From: Gammaproteobacteria bacterium UBA7376 | GTDB taxonomy: Bacteria > Pseudomonadota > Gammaproteobacteria > Pseudomonadales > Azotimanducaceae | Reading direction: 5' to 3' | Assembly: GCA_002470275.1 (NCBI GenBank) | Contig: DKNY01000046.1 | Location: 1 to 16,450 of the forward strand | DNA: 16,450 nt | Shown here: positions 1-8,816 of the stretch, in pieces | Position numbering within the stretch: the first letter of the stretch is position 1 | Layout of the letters: each line of letters opens with the position of its first letter | Translations under genes and position numbers: made by a program | Notes under the pieces: generated by a model | The model's input: the letters and a program-made list of their open reading frames with translations, nothing else | Databases searched by the model: none | Told to the model about the DNA's origin: nothing

Positions 1-165
1 CACGCGTTTACCCAACCGGTCAAACAGCGCCACGCCTAACCGGGTCTCTAAGGACTGAATGCGCTTGCTCATGGCGGGCTGACTGATATGCAGTTGTTCT
101 GCCGCCGCGGAAAAAGACCCTAGGCGGACAACATGGGTAAAGGACTCGAGTTCGTCCAGATGCAT
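1..165 (-). CDS. LysR-type transcriptional regulator, N-terminal fragment (runs off the left edge)
   Basis: Only the first 55 codons are inside the window, read leftwards from an ATG at 165-163. They form the winged helix-turn-helix DNA-binding domain of a LysR-family regulator: the opening MHLDELESF, the helix stretch GSFSAAAEQLHISQPAMSKR (residues 17-36) and the following LETRLGVALFDR are typical. An AGGAG ribosome site lies at 180-176, ten bases before the start. The effector-binding domain is outside the window, so ligand and exact identity cannot be read. The gene is divergent from leuC. A LysR gene divergent from leuC is also found in Pseudomonas genomes (family knowledge), so control of the leu genes and of itself is a reasonable inference, not shown here. 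Confidence 0.93.
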   Translation of the reverse strand, partial: MHLDELESFTHVVRLGSFSAAAEQLHISQPAMSKRIQSLETRLGVALFDRLGKRV

Positions 166-192
166 GGTTCAATGGCTCCTCATGGCGGTGCT

Positions 193-222
193 TTGGCACT
201 TGGTATTCGTGAAGGTTATACA
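193..222 (+). promoter_or_regulatory. Candidate leuC promoter (sigma-70 type)
   Basis: A -35-like TTGGCA at 193-198 and a -10-like TATACA at 217-222 are separated by 18 bases, giving a leader of roughly 65 nt before leuC. A second possible promoter sits downstream: TTGTTT at 242-247, 17 bases, TAGACT at 265-270, which would give a very short leader. The sequence alone does not decide between them. The first has the better hexamers. The second would place the LysR-type dyad at 216-230 around -54, a usual activation position for that family. Confidence 0.4.
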
Positions 223-230
223 AAATATAA
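216..230. promoter_or_regulatory. Candidate LysR-type operator (T-N11-A dyad)
   Basis: The 15-mer TTATACAAAATATAA is a perfect inverted repeat with 5-base arms (TTATA/TATAA) around CAAAA. Its inner part has the T-N11-A form recognised by LysR-family regulators. It lies in the 129-bp divergent spacer between a LysR gene and leuC, inside an AT-rich island (about 216-251) that contrasts with the GC-rich surroundings. Binding by the neighbouring regulator is inferred from position and form. AT-rich promoter DNA can also make such dyads by chance. Confidence 0.45.
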
Positions 231-294
231 AAAATATCGAATTGTTTTATGGCAATGCCCCGCCTAGACTGCAGGGAAATTTGAGGGCTATGTC

Positions 295-1716
295 ATGTCA
301 TCTGAGCCAAAAACCCTGTACGACAAAATTTGGGCAGCCCACGAGGTGGGCCGTCGGGCGGACGGGAATACCCTGCTTTATATCGATCTCCAGCTGCTGC
401 ACGAAGTCACGTCACCCCAGGCGTTTGAAGGCCTCCAGCTGGCGGATCGTCCGCTCTGGCGGGTGGACGCCAACTTGGCCACACCCGATCACAACGTGCC
501 AACGGCGGGCCGCGAGCTGGGTTTTGCCGGCATAACTGATGAAATTGCTCTGGAGCAGGTCGTTACGCTAGATAAAAATTGCAAAGCCTTCGGGGTGCAG
601 CAGTTTGAAATCCTCGATCCCCGCCAGGGGATTGTGCATGTGGTTGGCCCTGAGCAGGGGGCAACGATGCCGGGCATGACCATTGTCTGCGGTGATTCCC
701 ATACCTCAACCCATGGTGCCTTTGCCGCTCTTGCCCAGGGAATCGGGACGTCAGAGGTAGAGCACGTCATGGCTACCCAATGCCTCGTGCAGAACAAGGC
801 CAAGAATTTCGCGGTGAACGTGACAGGTGCTCTGGCCCAGGGGGTGACTGCCAAGGACCTGGTGCTGGCCATCATCGGCCGCCTGGGAACCGCCGGCGCA
901 ACGGGGCATACCATTGAATATCGTGGGGAAGCTATCCGACGCCTGTCCATGGAAGGGCGCATGACCCTGTGCAACATGAGTATTGAAGCGGGTGCCCGCG
1001 CGGGCTTGGTGGCGGTGGACGATACCACCATTGCATACCTTCATGGCCGTCCCTTCGCGCCCAAGGGTGAGCTGTGGAACAAAGCAGAGAACTACTGGCG
1101 AACCTTGGTTTCGGATGAGGGGGCAGTATTCGACGCCGCCATCACCATCGACGCCAGTGCCGTTGCGCCTCAGGTCAGCTGGGGTACGTCGCCAGAAATG
1201 GTTGCTGGGATAGATGAAACGGTCCCCAACCCAGAGACCATGATGGACGCGGTTCAGGCGGAATCCACGGCGCTTGCACTGGACTACATGGATTTACAGC
1301 CTGGACAACGAATATCGGATATAGCCGTGAGTCGGGTTTTTATCGGCTCCTGCACCAATGCGCGAATCGAGGATTTAAGGGCTGCGGCGGCCCAGATACG
1401 CGGTGGCAAGGTCGCGGATCACGTGACCGAGGCGCTGGTGGTGCCGGGCTCAGGCTTGGTTAAAGCCCAGGCCGAGGCAGAGGGTCTGGCGGAGCAGTTC
1501 ATGCAAGCGGGTTTTCAGTGGCGCTCTGCGGGTTGCTCCATGTGTCTCGGCATGAACCCGGATCAACTGGGAGAGGGCGAGCACTGCGCCTCAACCTCCA
1601 ATCGGAACTTCGAAGGGCGTCAGGGCTACGGCGGCAGAACACACCTGGTGAGCCCGGCCATGGCGGCTGCGGCGGCCATCCACGGACGATTTATTGATAT
1701 CAGGGGGCTAGGCTAA
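295..1716 (+). CDS. leuC: 3-isopropylmalate dehydratase, large subunit
   Basis: LeuC with LeuD forms isopropylmalate isomerase, which converts 2-isopropylmalate to 3-isopropylmalate in leucine synthesis in the cytoplasm. The 473-residue protein has the family's usual length and is complete. GDSHTSTHG at residues 133-141 is the aconitase-family substrate-site motif. The three cysteines that hold the [4Fe-4S] cluster are C353 (in [10 protein letters not shown]) and C414 and C417 (in [12 protein letters not shown]). The ATG at 295 is chosen because it is preceded by GAGGG at 283-287 with 7 bases of spacing and because [13 protein letters not shown] aligns with the family start. An ATG at 290 is out of frame. 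The stop overlaps the leuD start (TAATG), so the two subunits are probably translationally coupled. Confidence 0.98.
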   Translation: MSSEPKTLYDKIWAAHEVGRRADGNTLLYIDLQLLHEVTSPQAFEGLQLADRPLWRVDANLATPDHNVPTAGRELGFAGITDEIALEQVVTLDKNCKAFGVQQFEILDPRQGIVHVVGPEQGATMPGMTIVCGDSHTSTHGAFAALAQGIGTSEVEHVMATQCLVQNKAKNFAVNVTGALAQGVTAKDLVLAIIGRLGTAGATGHTIEYRGEAIRRLSMEGRMTLCNMSIEAGARAGLVAVDDTTIAYLHGRPFAPKGELWNKAENYWRTLVSDEGAVFDAAITIDASAVAPQVSWGTSPEMVAGIDETVPNPETMMDAVQAESTALALDYMDLQPGQRISDIAVSRVFIGSCTNARIEDLRAAAAQIRGGKVADHVTEALVVPGSGLVKAQAEAEGLAEQFMQAGFQWRSAGCSMCLGMNPDQLGEGEHCASTSNRNFEGRQGYGGRTHLVSPAMAAAAAIHGRFIDIRGLG

Positions 1717-2348
1717 TGGACGCATTTGTGCAGCTGGAGGGGCTAGTCGCGCCCCTAGACCGAGCCAACGTGGACACAGACCAGATCATTCCCAAGCAAT
1801 ATTTGAAGTCCATCAAGCGGACCGGGTTTGGCGACTATCTATTTGATGCCTGGCGCTTCTTGGATCAAGGCACTATGGGGATGACGCCCAATGAGCGTCA
1901 GATCAATCGACAGTTCTCGCTAAACCAGCCTGCCTTTCAGGGGGCCTCAATCCTGATCGCCCGGGATAACTTTGGCTGCGGGTCTTCTCGTGAACATGCC
2001 GTGTGGGCCCTGAAAGAATTTGGTTTCCGTGCGGTTATTGCCCCCAGCTTTGCCGACATCTTTTTCGGCAACTGTTTCAAAAACGGCGTGTTGCCCATCA
2101 CCCTGCCCGCGGCGGTCATCGACGACCTGTTTGAGCGCGTTGATGCAGGCCTGACCCTGTCTATTGATCTGAAGACTCAGCGGGTGACCGATGGTGACCA
2201 GGCTCATAGTTTTGAGATCGCCCCAGCATTGAAAGAAAAGATGCTGAACGGCATGGACGATATTGATCTGACCCTGGCCGAGGCAAATCTGATTCGAGAC
2301 TTCGAAGTTGGGCATCGTCAGCGCCAGCCGTGGCTGTTTCGCGACTGA
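1716..2348 (+). CDS. leuD: 3-isopropylmalate dehydratase, small subunit
   Basis: LeuD is the small (swivel-domain) subunit of isopropylmalate isomerase and works only with LeuC. The 210-residue length is normal for the gammaproteobacterial form. Recognisable stretches are [20 protein letters not shown] near residues 20-39 and the signature [16 protein letters not shown] at residues 84-99, which lies close to the substrate. The start ATG overlaps the leuC stop by one base (TAATG). No separate ribosome site is needed if translation is coupled, although the end of leuC is purine-rich (CAGGGGG at 1701-1707). Nothing is missing or unusual. Confidence 0.98.
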   Translation: MDAFVQLEGLVAPLDRANVDTDQIIPKQYLKSIKRTGFGDYLFDAWRFLDQGTMGMTPNERQINRQFSLNQPAFQGASILIARDNFGCGSSREHAVWALKEFGFRAVIAPSFADIFFGNCFKNGVLPITLPAAVIDDLFERVDAGLTLSIDLKTQRVTDGDQAHSFEIAPALKEKMLNGMDDIDLTLAEANLIRDFEVGHRQRQPWLFRD

Positions 2349-2383
2349 CGGCCGCGCTCAAGCAACAAAAATAAGGATACGCG

Positions 2384-3454
2384 GTGAAAAAGGTTTTAGT
2401 GCTGCCAGGCGATGGGATCGGGCAAGAGGTGGTTACCCCAGCGGTGACGGTACTGCAGGTTGTGGCACAACGGCAGGGCGTTACGTTGGAGGTAGAGGAA
2501 GCGTTAGTGGGCGGCGTTGCCATAGAGGACTGCGGAAACCCTCTGCCTCCCGCCACGCTGGCAAAGGCGAAAACAGCCGACGCCGTGCTGCTTGGCGGCG
2601 TTGGAGGGCCGCAGTGGGATAGCCTGCCTATGGATCAACGGCCAGAAAAAGGACTGCTCGGGCTGCGCCAGGCTTTGGGCCTCTTTGCCAACCTGCGTCC
2701 CGCGCTGCTGTCCGCGCCGCTCGCATCGGCCTCTTCGCTGAAGCCTGAGTTGGTGGCAGACCTGGATATTATGATCCTGAGAGAACTCACCGGCGGGATT
2801 TACTTCGGCCAGCCCCGGGGCATAGAGGTGCGAGACAACGAACGCGTTGGCTTCAACACTATGGTCTATGCCGAGCATGAAATCGAAAGGATCGTGCGCA
2901 TCGGCTTTGAGCTGGCTCAGAAACGCAATGGCCGCCTGTGTTCGGTAGACAAGGCCAACGTGTTGGAAGTGAGTCAGCTCTGGCGTCAGGTGGTATCCGA
3001 TATGGCCTCAGAGTTCCCAGATGTTTCCCTCTCCCACATGTATGTAGATAACGCCGCCATGCAGCTTGTGCGCGAGCCCAAGCAGTTCGATGTGCTGGTG
3101 ACCAGCAACCTGTTTGGCGATGTGCTGTCAGATGTGGCCGCCATGCTAACCGGGAGCCTGGGCATGCTGCCCTCGGCCTCCCTGTCCGCCAGCGGTGCAG
3201 GGCTTTATGAACCGGTTCACGGGACCGCCCCAGATATAGCGGGTCAGGACAAGGCGAATCCCTTGGCGACGATTTTGTCCGTGGCTATGATGCTGCGCTA
3301 CAGCCTGGACCTACCGGAGGCTGCGACAGAGGTGGAACGCGCGGTGGATCTGGTCCTGGCCCAGGGGCATCGAACGGCCGATATTGCATCGGATGACGGC
3401 GCAGACGCCGTGGGCTGTGAGCGGATGGGCGAGCTAGTGCTTGAGTGCCTGTAG
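2384..3454 (+). CDS. leuB: 3-isopropylmalate dehydrogenase
   Basis: LeuB oxidatively decarboxylates 3-isopropylmalate to 2-oxoisocaproate with NAD+, following LeuCD in leucine synthesis. The 356 residues match the family length. Typical stretches are [11 protein letters not shown] (residues 5-15), the loop [15 protein letters not shown], the substrate-site SVDKANVL, and the cofactor-binding segment with NLFGDVLSD and [12 protein letters not shown]. The start is a GTG at 2384, preceded by AAGGAT at 2373-2378. No ATG in a suitable position competes. A 35-base gap follows leuD, so the gene is probably in the same transcript. The protein looks intact. Confidence 0.98.
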   Translation: MKKVLVLPGDGIGQEVVTPAVTVLQVVAQRQGVTLEVEEALVGGVAIEDCGNPLPPATLAKAKTADAVLLGGVGGPQWDSLPMDQRPEKGLLGLRQALGLFANLRPALLSAPLASASSLKPELVADLDIMILRELTGGIYFGQPRGIEVRDNERVGFNTMVYAEHEIERIVRIGFELAQKRNGRLCSVDKANVLEVSQLWRQVVSDMASEFPDVSLSHMYVDNAAMQLVREPKQFDVLVTSNLFGDVLSDVAAMLTGSLGMLPSASLSASGAGLYEPVHGTAPDIAGQDKANPLATILSVAMMLRYSLDLPEAATEVERAVDLVLAQGHRTADIASDDGADAVGCERMGELVLECL

Positions 3455-3513
3455 GCTGAGCCAAATGCCCAGAGTCATACCCTTGGAAATAAATTTAACC
3501 AAACGAGAGAAAG

Positions 3514-4521
3514 ATGGAAGGCGTTAATGTAGCCATAGCCGGCGCAACGGGTGCGGTGGGAGAGGCGTTGATTGAAATTCTGGAAGAACGTGACTTCCCG
3601 GTCGCGGAGCTGGCCTTGCTTGCGTCGGAGCGGTCCGAGGGCAAGCGCATTCAGTTTCGCGGAAAGTCCGTCAAAGTCCAGAGGCTGGATACCTTTGACT
3701 TCAGCAATACCCAGATCGGCTTATTCTCTGCGGGGGGCGACCTCTCAGCGGAGTTTGCGCCCAAGGCCGCGAGCCAGGGATGCGTGGTCATCGACAATAC
3801 CTCCCACTTCCGCTACGACGAAGACATCCCGCTTGTGGTGCCGGAAGTGAATCCCCATCGAGTCGCCGACTTCGCCAATAGAAATATCATTGCCAATCCC
3901 AACTGCTCAACCATTCAGATGGTGGTTGCACTGAAACCCATCTATGACGCCGTCGGTATTAGCCGAATCAATGTGGCCACGTATCAAGCGGTTTCCGGTG
4001 CGGGCGCCAGCGGCATTCAGGAACTGGCTTCCCAAACTGCCAAGCTGCTCAACGCCCAGCCCATCGAACCCGGGAAAATGCCGGCACAGATTGCCTTTAA
4101 CGCGATCCCGCAGATCGATGTCATGCAGCCTAACGGGTATACCCGCGAAGAAATGAAAATGGTCTGGGAGACTCAGAAAATATTGGAGGACGACGGCATT
4201 CTGGTGAACCCGACCTGTGTTCGTATTCCCGTCTTCTATGGTCACTGCGAAGCGGTGCACATTGAAACTCGACGGCCTCTTGAGGCCGAGAGCGCTCGGG
4301 CACTGTTGGCGGAATCTCCGGGCATAATGGTGATGAGCGAGCTAGCGACGCCGGTTGAGCACGGGGCGGGCACCGATGCGGTTCACGTGGCGCGAATCCG
4401 CACAGATATCTCCCACGACAATGGGTTAAATTTGTGGGTTGTTGCTGATAACGTGCGGAAGGGGGCGGCGTTGAACAGCGTGCAGATAGCGGAAGAGTTG
4501 CTGCGTCTTTGGCAGCAGTGA
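3514..4521 (+). CDS. asd: Aspartate-semialdehyde dehydrogenase
   Basis: Asd reduces aspartyl phosphate to aspartate semialdehyde with NADPH, the branch point to lysine/diaminopimelate, threonine and methionine. The 335-residue protein begins with the nucleotide-binding VAIAGATGAVGE. It keeps the catalytic cysteine C131 in NPNCSTIQ and the proton-transfer histidine H244 in RIPVFYGHCEAVH. The intact cysteine distinguishes a real Asd from the inactive paralogue Usg, which often sits next to it in related genomes. The start ATG at 3514 has GAGAG at 3505-3509. A 59-base AT-rich gap separates it from leuB and could hold a promoter, though I see no convincing hexamer pair. fimV begins 7 bases downstream. 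Confidence 0.97.
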   Translation: MEGVNVAIAGATGAVGEALIEILEERDFPVAELALLASERSEGKRIQFRGKSVKVQRLDTFDFSNTQIGLFSAGGDLSAEFAPKAASQGCVVIDNTSHFRYDEDIPLVVPEVNPHRVADFANRNIIANPNCSTIQMVVALKPIYDAVGISRINVATYQAVSGAGASGIQELASQTAKLLNAQPIEPGKMPAQIAFNAIPQIDVMQPNGYTREEMKMVWETQKILEDDGILVNPTCVRIPVFYGHCEAVHIETRRPLEAESARALLAESPGIMVMSELATPVEHGAGTDAVHVARIRTDISHDNGLNLWVVADNVRKGAALNSVQIAEELLRLWQQ

Positions 4522-4528
4522 GGAACCC

Positions 4529-6016
4529 ATGAAGCAAGTGATCCATCTTTGGCGAAGCGGTACGGTTCTGGGCCTGCTCTGGGTGCTGGTCAGTCAAAGC
4601 GTGATCGCTGCTGAAACTGCTGGCAGGGATGGTAACGGTCGCGTTTTCGCGCCAGCGGTGTCTGCTGTGGGCGAACCTCTGGAGGTGCGAATACCTCTGT
4701 CTCTGACCGATGCTCAAACGCAACGCCCGGAGGTCCGCATTGCCGGTAACTCCGGCTTTAGCCAGCTGGGGGTCCCGCGATATTCCGTCCACGACGACCT
4801 ATCTGTAGCCCTGGAATCGTCGACCTCTACAGAGGCAGAGGTCGTCATAACAAGCCCCGATCCCTTTTATGAGCCGTTTTTGCAGCTGGTGCTGGAGCTT
4901 GAAGAGGCGGGCGCCCCGAGGCCGGTGCTGGTGGAAGTCTCTCTGGCGCTGCAAGACCCGGATGGTCAGTCTCGCCGTATTATCTGGTCCCAAGCCGACG
5001 ACACCCTATGGCGTATTGCGACGCGCACGCGAGATTCTGCCGATGTCACCATGTCCCAGCAGATGCTGGGGATTCAGAGCCTTAACCCCGATGCCTTCGC
5101 TGAAGACAATATCAATGGCCTGCGTGCCGATGTGCGGCTGAGCCTGCCCCGGGTTAGGGAAGTGGTTTGGCAGGACGTTGATCAGGCCCTGCGCGACGTT
5201 GAAACCCAGCATCGTAGATGGGCCCAGTTCATGTCCTCCGGAGCGCGGGGTATCACGGCGGACGTTACCGGAGCCGTACGCATTTATGCAGAGGAAGAAG
5301 AGGTCCCAGCGCCAGAACCGGCAGTGGAGCCGGCGCCGTTAGCTGAGGAGGCGGACGCCCAAGGCCTGGCCGACACGGTGGGGCAATCCCAAGACGCTAA
5401 CCTGATGCTCGTTCCAGAGGGTGAAGGGACCACGAGTCCGGTGGAACCCCTGGCTGAGACCACAACGGAGGCCCCTGAGGCAGCAGACGCGGACACGGAG
5501 ACGCTGGAGGCTCAGGCGGTGGATCAAGCCGCGGAAGACGAGTTTGACTTGGATCGTTTGGAGGCCGAGCTGGCCAGCGAAAATGCCCTGCTGGACTTTT
5601 CAGCCTTAAGTGAGGCGCTCTCTCCAGAGGTGGTGGCCATGGTTGCCGCCTTGGTGCTGCTACTCGGAGTAGTGATTTTGCGCGCCAGGCGAAATGCCGA
5701 CGACAAAAATAAGAAGGTGGATGATGCCTGGCGTGGCGGCATAAGCAGTCCGTCTGAACAGGAGATTGAGCCCTCTGTCGGTCCTCAGTCGCCGCCAGAA
5801 GAGGCGCCGGAATCTGCAGAGCCAGAGGGCGAGCCATCAGACGAGGCGGATTTTTTGAACACCAGGCTTCGGCTCGCTGAAGCCTATCTTGAGATGGCCG
5901 ATGTGGCCGGAGCGCGGGAAATGCTGGAAGACGTTATCGAACAGGGAGACGAGGCTCAGCGGGCCCAAGCCCAGGCGCTGCTCGAAAGAATAGAATCTCA
6001 GGGTAACGGGGCGTAG
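4529..6016 (+). CDS. fimV: FimV-like inner-membrane protein with periplasmic LysM-like domain (short form)
   Basis: FimV proteins are polar inner-membrane proteins needed for type IV pilus assembly and pole organisation in Pseudomonas. The order of parts fits: a signal peptide (about residues 1-28, hydrophobic TVLGLLWVLVSQSVIA); a conserved N-terminal domain; a LysM-like stretch at about 151-207 (DDTLWRIATRTRD to DVRLSLP) that may bind peptidoglycan; an acidic, Ala/Pro/Glu-rich linker (about 254-345); one membrane helix (about 367-386) followed by RARR; and a cytoplasmic C-terminal FimV domain (about 438-492, starting DEADFLNTRLRLAEAY). At 495 residues it is about half the length of Pseudomonas FimV, mostly through a shorter linker and cytoplasmic part. 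GAGG overlapping the asd stop serves as ribosome site. The position between asd and truA supports the call. Confidence 0.88.
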   Translation: MKQVIHLWRSGTVLGLLWVLVSQSVIAAETAGRDGNGRVFAPAVSAVGEPLEVRIPLSLTDAQTQRPEVRIAGNSGFSQLGVPRYSVHDDLSVALESSTSTEAEVVITSPDPFYEPFLQLVLELEEAGAPRPVLVEVSLALQDPDGQSRRIIWSQADDTLWRIATRTRDSADVTMSQQMLGIQSLNPDAFAEDNINGLRADVRLSLPRVREVVWQDVDQALRDVETQHRRWAQFMSSGARGITADVTGAVRIYAEEEEVPAPEPAVEPAPLAEEADAQGLADTVGQSQDANLMLVPEGEGTTSPVEPLAETTTEAPEAADADTETLEAQAVDQAAEDEFDLDRLEAELASENALLDFSALSEALSPEVVAMVAALVLLLGVVILRARRNADDKNKKVDDAWRGGISSPSEQEIEPSVGPQSPPEEAPESAEPEGEPSDEADFLNTRLRLAEAYLEMADVAGAREMLEDVIEQGDEAQRAQAQALLERIESQGNGA

Positions 6017-6042
6017 CCAACTGATCCACATAGGGGCGCGTC

Positions 6043-6825
6043 TTGGAATTCCATTTTGCCGCAGGTCTGAGCTACCGGGGAACGGCCTTTAACGGCTGGC
6101 AGCGTCAGCCTGGCCTACCCACCGTCCAGGGCACCGTAGAGCAAGCCCTGTCGCGTATCGCCGACCATGACATCGGCTTGAGCGTGGCGGGTCGCACGGA
6201 TGCGGGTGTTCATGCCACAGGCCAGGTGATCGCCTTCACTAGCCCGGTGGATCGTTCGCCCGAGGTTTGGCAGCGGGGTTTGAATGGCCTGACGCCTGAC
6301 GGCATCCGCGTCAATTGGGTACAGGCCGTTGATGCGGCCTTTCACCCACGATATCGGGCCACCGCCCGCACCTATCAATACGTCTTCTTTGATCAGGCGC
6401 GAGAGAATCCCTTTCTACAGGAACTGGCCTGGTGCACGGATGCTCTGAATGCCGATCGCATGCATCAACAGGCTCAAAGCCTGCTCGGCGAGCAGGACTT
6501 TAGCTCCTTCCGAGCCGCAGGCTGCCAGTCGCTAACGCCCTTTCGCCGAGTAGATCGCTGCGAGGTGCGACGTTGTGGAGGGCTGGTGGTGATGGAGATT
6601 ACCGCCAACGCCTTTCTGCTACACATGGTAAGAAATATTGCCTCAGCGCTCAGAGACATAGGGCGTGATCACGATGTTGAAAGCATGGCCAGTCGACTTG
6701 GGCGCAGGGATCGGCGCAAGCTTGGCATCACCGCGCCCCCTCAGGGCCTTTATCTGGTTCAGGTGGCCTATCCGGAACAAGCCTTCCCGGAATCCCCACA
6801 ACCGAGTTTTCTGCCAGACTATTGA
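6043..6825 (+). CDS. truA: tRNA pseudouridine(38-40) synthase
   Basis: TruA turns uridines 38-40 of the tRNA anticodon arm into pseudouridine. The catalytic aspartate is D53 in AGRTDAGVHATGQV, the TruA signature. FNGWQRQ near residue 16, RTYQYVF and the C-terminal FLLHMVRNI are further family marks. The 260 residues match the usual length. The start is a TTG at 6043, chosen because AGGGG at 6032-6036 lies six bases before it and because MEFHFAAGLSYRGTAF aligns with the family N-terminus. It follows fimV by 26 bases, as in Pseudomonas-type genomes. The C-terminus carries a short Pro/Phe-rich tail of no recognised role. Confidence 0.96.
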   Translation: MEFHFAAGLSYRGTAFNGWQRQPGLPTVQGTVEQALSRIADHDIGLSVAGRTDAGVHATGQVIAFTSPVDRSPEVWQRGLNGLTPDGIRVNWVQAVDAAFHPRYRATARTYQYVFFDQARENPFLQELAWCTDALNADRMHQQAQSLLGEQDFSSFRAAGCQSLTPFRRVDRCEVRRCGGLVVMEITANAFLLHMVRNIASALRDIGRDHDVESMASRLGRRDRRKLGITAPPQGLYLVQVAYPEQAFPESPQPSFLPDY

Positions 6826-6925
6826 GACAAATAGAAGACATCGCAGTAGATGATGGGGCCACTCTCAGCAGGTGGAGAGAAACGGCTTCGCTCATGGCCG
6901 CTCAACGCTTATCATGGTGTCAACG

Positions 6926-6951
6926 TTTTGTTCTCATGAGCTGAGACAAAG
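6926..6951 (+). promoter_or_regulatory. Candidate RNA hairpin covering the trpF ribosome-binding region
   Basis: TTTG (6927-6930) pairs with CAAA (6947-6950) and TCTCA (6932-6936) pairs with TGAGA (6942-6946), with a bulged T at 6931 and the five-base loop TGAGC. The stem ends two bases before the trpF ATG at 6953 and occupies the only purine-rich sequence available as ribosome site (GAGACAAAGG). Pairing is read directly. A regulatory effect is inference. Confidence 0.35.
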
Positions 6952-6952
6952 G

Positions 6953-7594
6953 ATGGAAAGCCCAACAAGAATCTGGTGTAAAATCTGCGGCGTAACGCGA
7001 GAGGAAGACGCCCTGGCGGCAGCCTCGGCGGGTGCAGATGCGGTAGGGCTCAATTTTTTTACCGCCAGCCCACGCTACGTTGCCACAGACAGAGCGGCTT
7101 CGATTTGCGCACGGCTGGTGGAGGCCTATCCGGAATGTCAGCGTATAGGCTTATTCGTCGACGCCTCGGCGGAGGACGTCAGAACAGTTGTGGAACGGGT
7201 TAACGTCACCATGCTTCAGTTCCATGGAGACGAAGACAGAGACTTTTGCGCTCAATTCGGGATGCCCTTTATTAAGGTATTCAAGATGCGTGCGGGTATG
7301 GACTATAAGGCCCTTGAGGCACAGTTCTCTGACGCCTGGGCCCTGCTGCTGGATAGCTTTGACCCGGTACTGGCGGGCGGCACCGGCGTTGCCTTTGATC
7401 ACGGGCTGTGGCCCGCTGAGGCGTCCGCAAAGCTAGTCCTAGCGGGCGGCCTGGACGCTGGAAATGTAGGGGCCGCAATTCAGGACATGAGGCCATTTGG
7501 GGTCGACGTCTGTGGAGGCGTTGAGGCGCCGACAAAGGGTCTTAAGGACCATCAGGAAATGCAAAAATTTATTCGGGAAGTTCGATATGGCTGA
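6953..7594 (+). CDS. trpF: Phosphoribosylanthranilate isomerase
   Basis: TrpF isomerises N-(5'-phosphoribosyl)anthranilate to the 1-deoxyribulose form in tryptophan synthesis. It is a TIM barrel of 213 residues here. The general-base cysteine is C12 in [13 protein letters not shown] and the general-acid aspartate is D134 in [12 protein letters not shown] and [10 protein letters not shown] form phosphate-side loops. The usual DVSSGVE motif reads DVCGGVE. The reading frame is open back to a GTG at 6872 and an ATG at 6914, but those would add 27 or 13 residues without family counterpart, so ATG 6953 is chosen. Its ribosome site is weak and may be masked by a hairpin. The 3' end overlaps trpB by 8 bases. 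Confidence 0.95.
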   Translation: MESPTRIWCKICGVTREEDALAAASAGADAVGLNFFTASPRYVATDRAASICARLVEAYPECQRIGLFVDASAEDVRTVVERVNVTMLQFHGDEDRDFCAQFGMPFIKVFKMRAGMDYKALEAQFSDAWALLLDSFDPVLAGGTGVAFDHGLWPAEASAKLVLAGGLDAGNVGAAIQDMRPFGVDVCGGVEAPTKGLKDHQEMQKFIREVRYG

Positions 7595-8816
7595 CGCGCT
7601 AGATATGCACCAAGACTCACACCAGTATGAACAGCCCAGTGCGGATGGCCACTTTGGCCAGTTCGGGGGCCGGTTCGTGGCGGAGACATTGACTCACGCC
7701 TTAGATGACCTGGCCGAGCTCTACGAGCAGATGAAAAATGATCCTGAATTTAAGCAGGAGCTGCACCATGACCTGGCCTACTACGTAGGTCGCCCAACCC
7801 CCCTCTACCTTGCAGAGCGCATGACGGCCGAGCTGGGTGGGGCAGCCGTCTACCTCAAGCGAGAGGACTTGAATCACACCGGCGCGCACAAGGTCTGTAA
7901 TACGATCGGTCAGGCCCTCCTGGCGAAGCGAATGGGCAAACCCAGAGTCATTGCCGAAACCGGTGCGGGTCAGCACGGGGTGGCGACGGCAACCGTGGCC
8001 GCGCGCCTGGGCCTAGAATGCGATGTCTATATGGGCGCTGAAGATGTTCAGCGACAAAGCCTGAATGTTTACCGCATGAAGCTGATGGGGGCCAACGTGA
8101 TCCCGGTCACTTCAGGCTCTAAGACGCTCAAAGATGCGATGAACGAAGCCATGCGTGACTGGGTTACCAATGTGGACAACACCCACTACATCATTGGAAC
8201 CGTGGCCGGGCCCCATCCCTATCCCATGATCGTTCGGGACTTTGCGGCCACGATTGGCCAAGAGGCACGGGCGCAAATGCTTCAGCAAGTCGGGCGATTA
8301 CCCGATGTGGTGGTGGCCTGTGTGGGCGGCGGCTCCAACGCCATGGGTATCTTTCATCCCTTCATCGAAGATGAGGGCGTGCGCCTTGTGGGCGTCGAAG
8401 CCGGGGGTCACGGCATCGCCAGCGGGCAGCATGCGGCGCCTCTGAATGACGGTAAGGTGGGCGTACTGCATGGTAATCGTTCTTATCTCATGTCGGACCA
8501 GGACGGTCAGGTGATGGAGACCCACTCCATTTCCGCAGGCCTGGATTACCCGGGCGTTGGACCGGAGCACGCCTTTCTTAAAGACATTGGTCGCGCCGAA
8601 TACAGCAGCGCGACGGATGACGAAGCTATGATGGCCTTCCGCATGCTCAACCAGAAGGAAGGCATCTTGCCGGCTCTGGAAACCAGTCATGCTTTGGCAT
8701 GGGTGGTAGCCAACGCGCCGAAGATGGGCAAGGATGAAGCCATCCTGGTGAACCTCAGCGGTCGGGGCGATAAGGATATCCTCACCGTGGCCGATATCGA
8801 CGGCATTACGCTCTGA
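7587..8816 (+). CDS. trpB: Tryptophan synthase, beta subunit
   Basis: TrpB condenses indole, delivered by TrpA through an internal tunnel, with serine to give tryptophan, using pyridoxal phosphate. The 409-residue protein is full length. The cofactor lysine is K102 in [13 protein letters not shown]. The activating loop [13 protein letters not shown], the phosphate-binding GGGSNAMG and the C-terminal SGRGDKD are present. The ATG at 7587 is chosen because GGGAAG at 7575-7580 precedes it by six bases and it begins inside the last codons of trpF. The frame is open further upstream (GTG 7497) but that would overlap trpF by about 100 bases. A second in-frame ATG at 7605 is possible. The stop overlaps the trpA start (TGATG). 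Confidence 0.97.
   Translation: MADALDMHQDSHQYEQPSADGHFGQFGGRFVAETLTHALDDLAELYEQMKNDPEFKQELHHDLAYYVGRPTPLYLAERMTAELGGAAVYLKREDLNHTGAHKVCNTIGQALLAKRMGKPRVIAETGAGQHGVATATVAARLGLECDVYMGAEDVQRQSLNVYRMKLMGANVIPVTSGSKTLKDAMNEAMRDWVTNVDNTHYIIGTVAGPHPYPMIVRDFAATIGQEARAQMLQQVGRLPDVVVACVGGGSNAMGIFHPFIEDEGVRLVGVEAGGHGIASGQHAAPLNDGKVGVLHGNRSYLMSDQDGQVMETHSISAGLDYPGVGPEHAFLKDIGRAEYSSATDDEAMMAFRMLNQKEGILPALETSHALAWVVANAPKMGKDEAILVNLSGRGDKDILTVADIDGITL

Noticed and set aside
164..535. An open frame of 123 codons overlapping the leuC start on the plus strand.
   Set aside because: It runs through the divergent control region and into leuC in another frame, and its product has no family features. leuC from 295 explains the sequence.
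3455..3513. A promoter in the AT-rich gap before asd (TAAATT at 3490-3495).
   Set aside because: The -10 match is only partial and no acceptable -35 hexamer lies 16-18 bases upstream. The gap may still hold a start site, but the sequence does not support a call.
6850..6939. The 29-codon frame upstream of trpF as a classical tryptophan attenuator leader peptide.
   Set aside because: It has a single Trp codon, no tandem Trp codons, no good ribosome site, and no terminator hairpin with a U-run follows. I keep it only as part of the foldable-leader observation.
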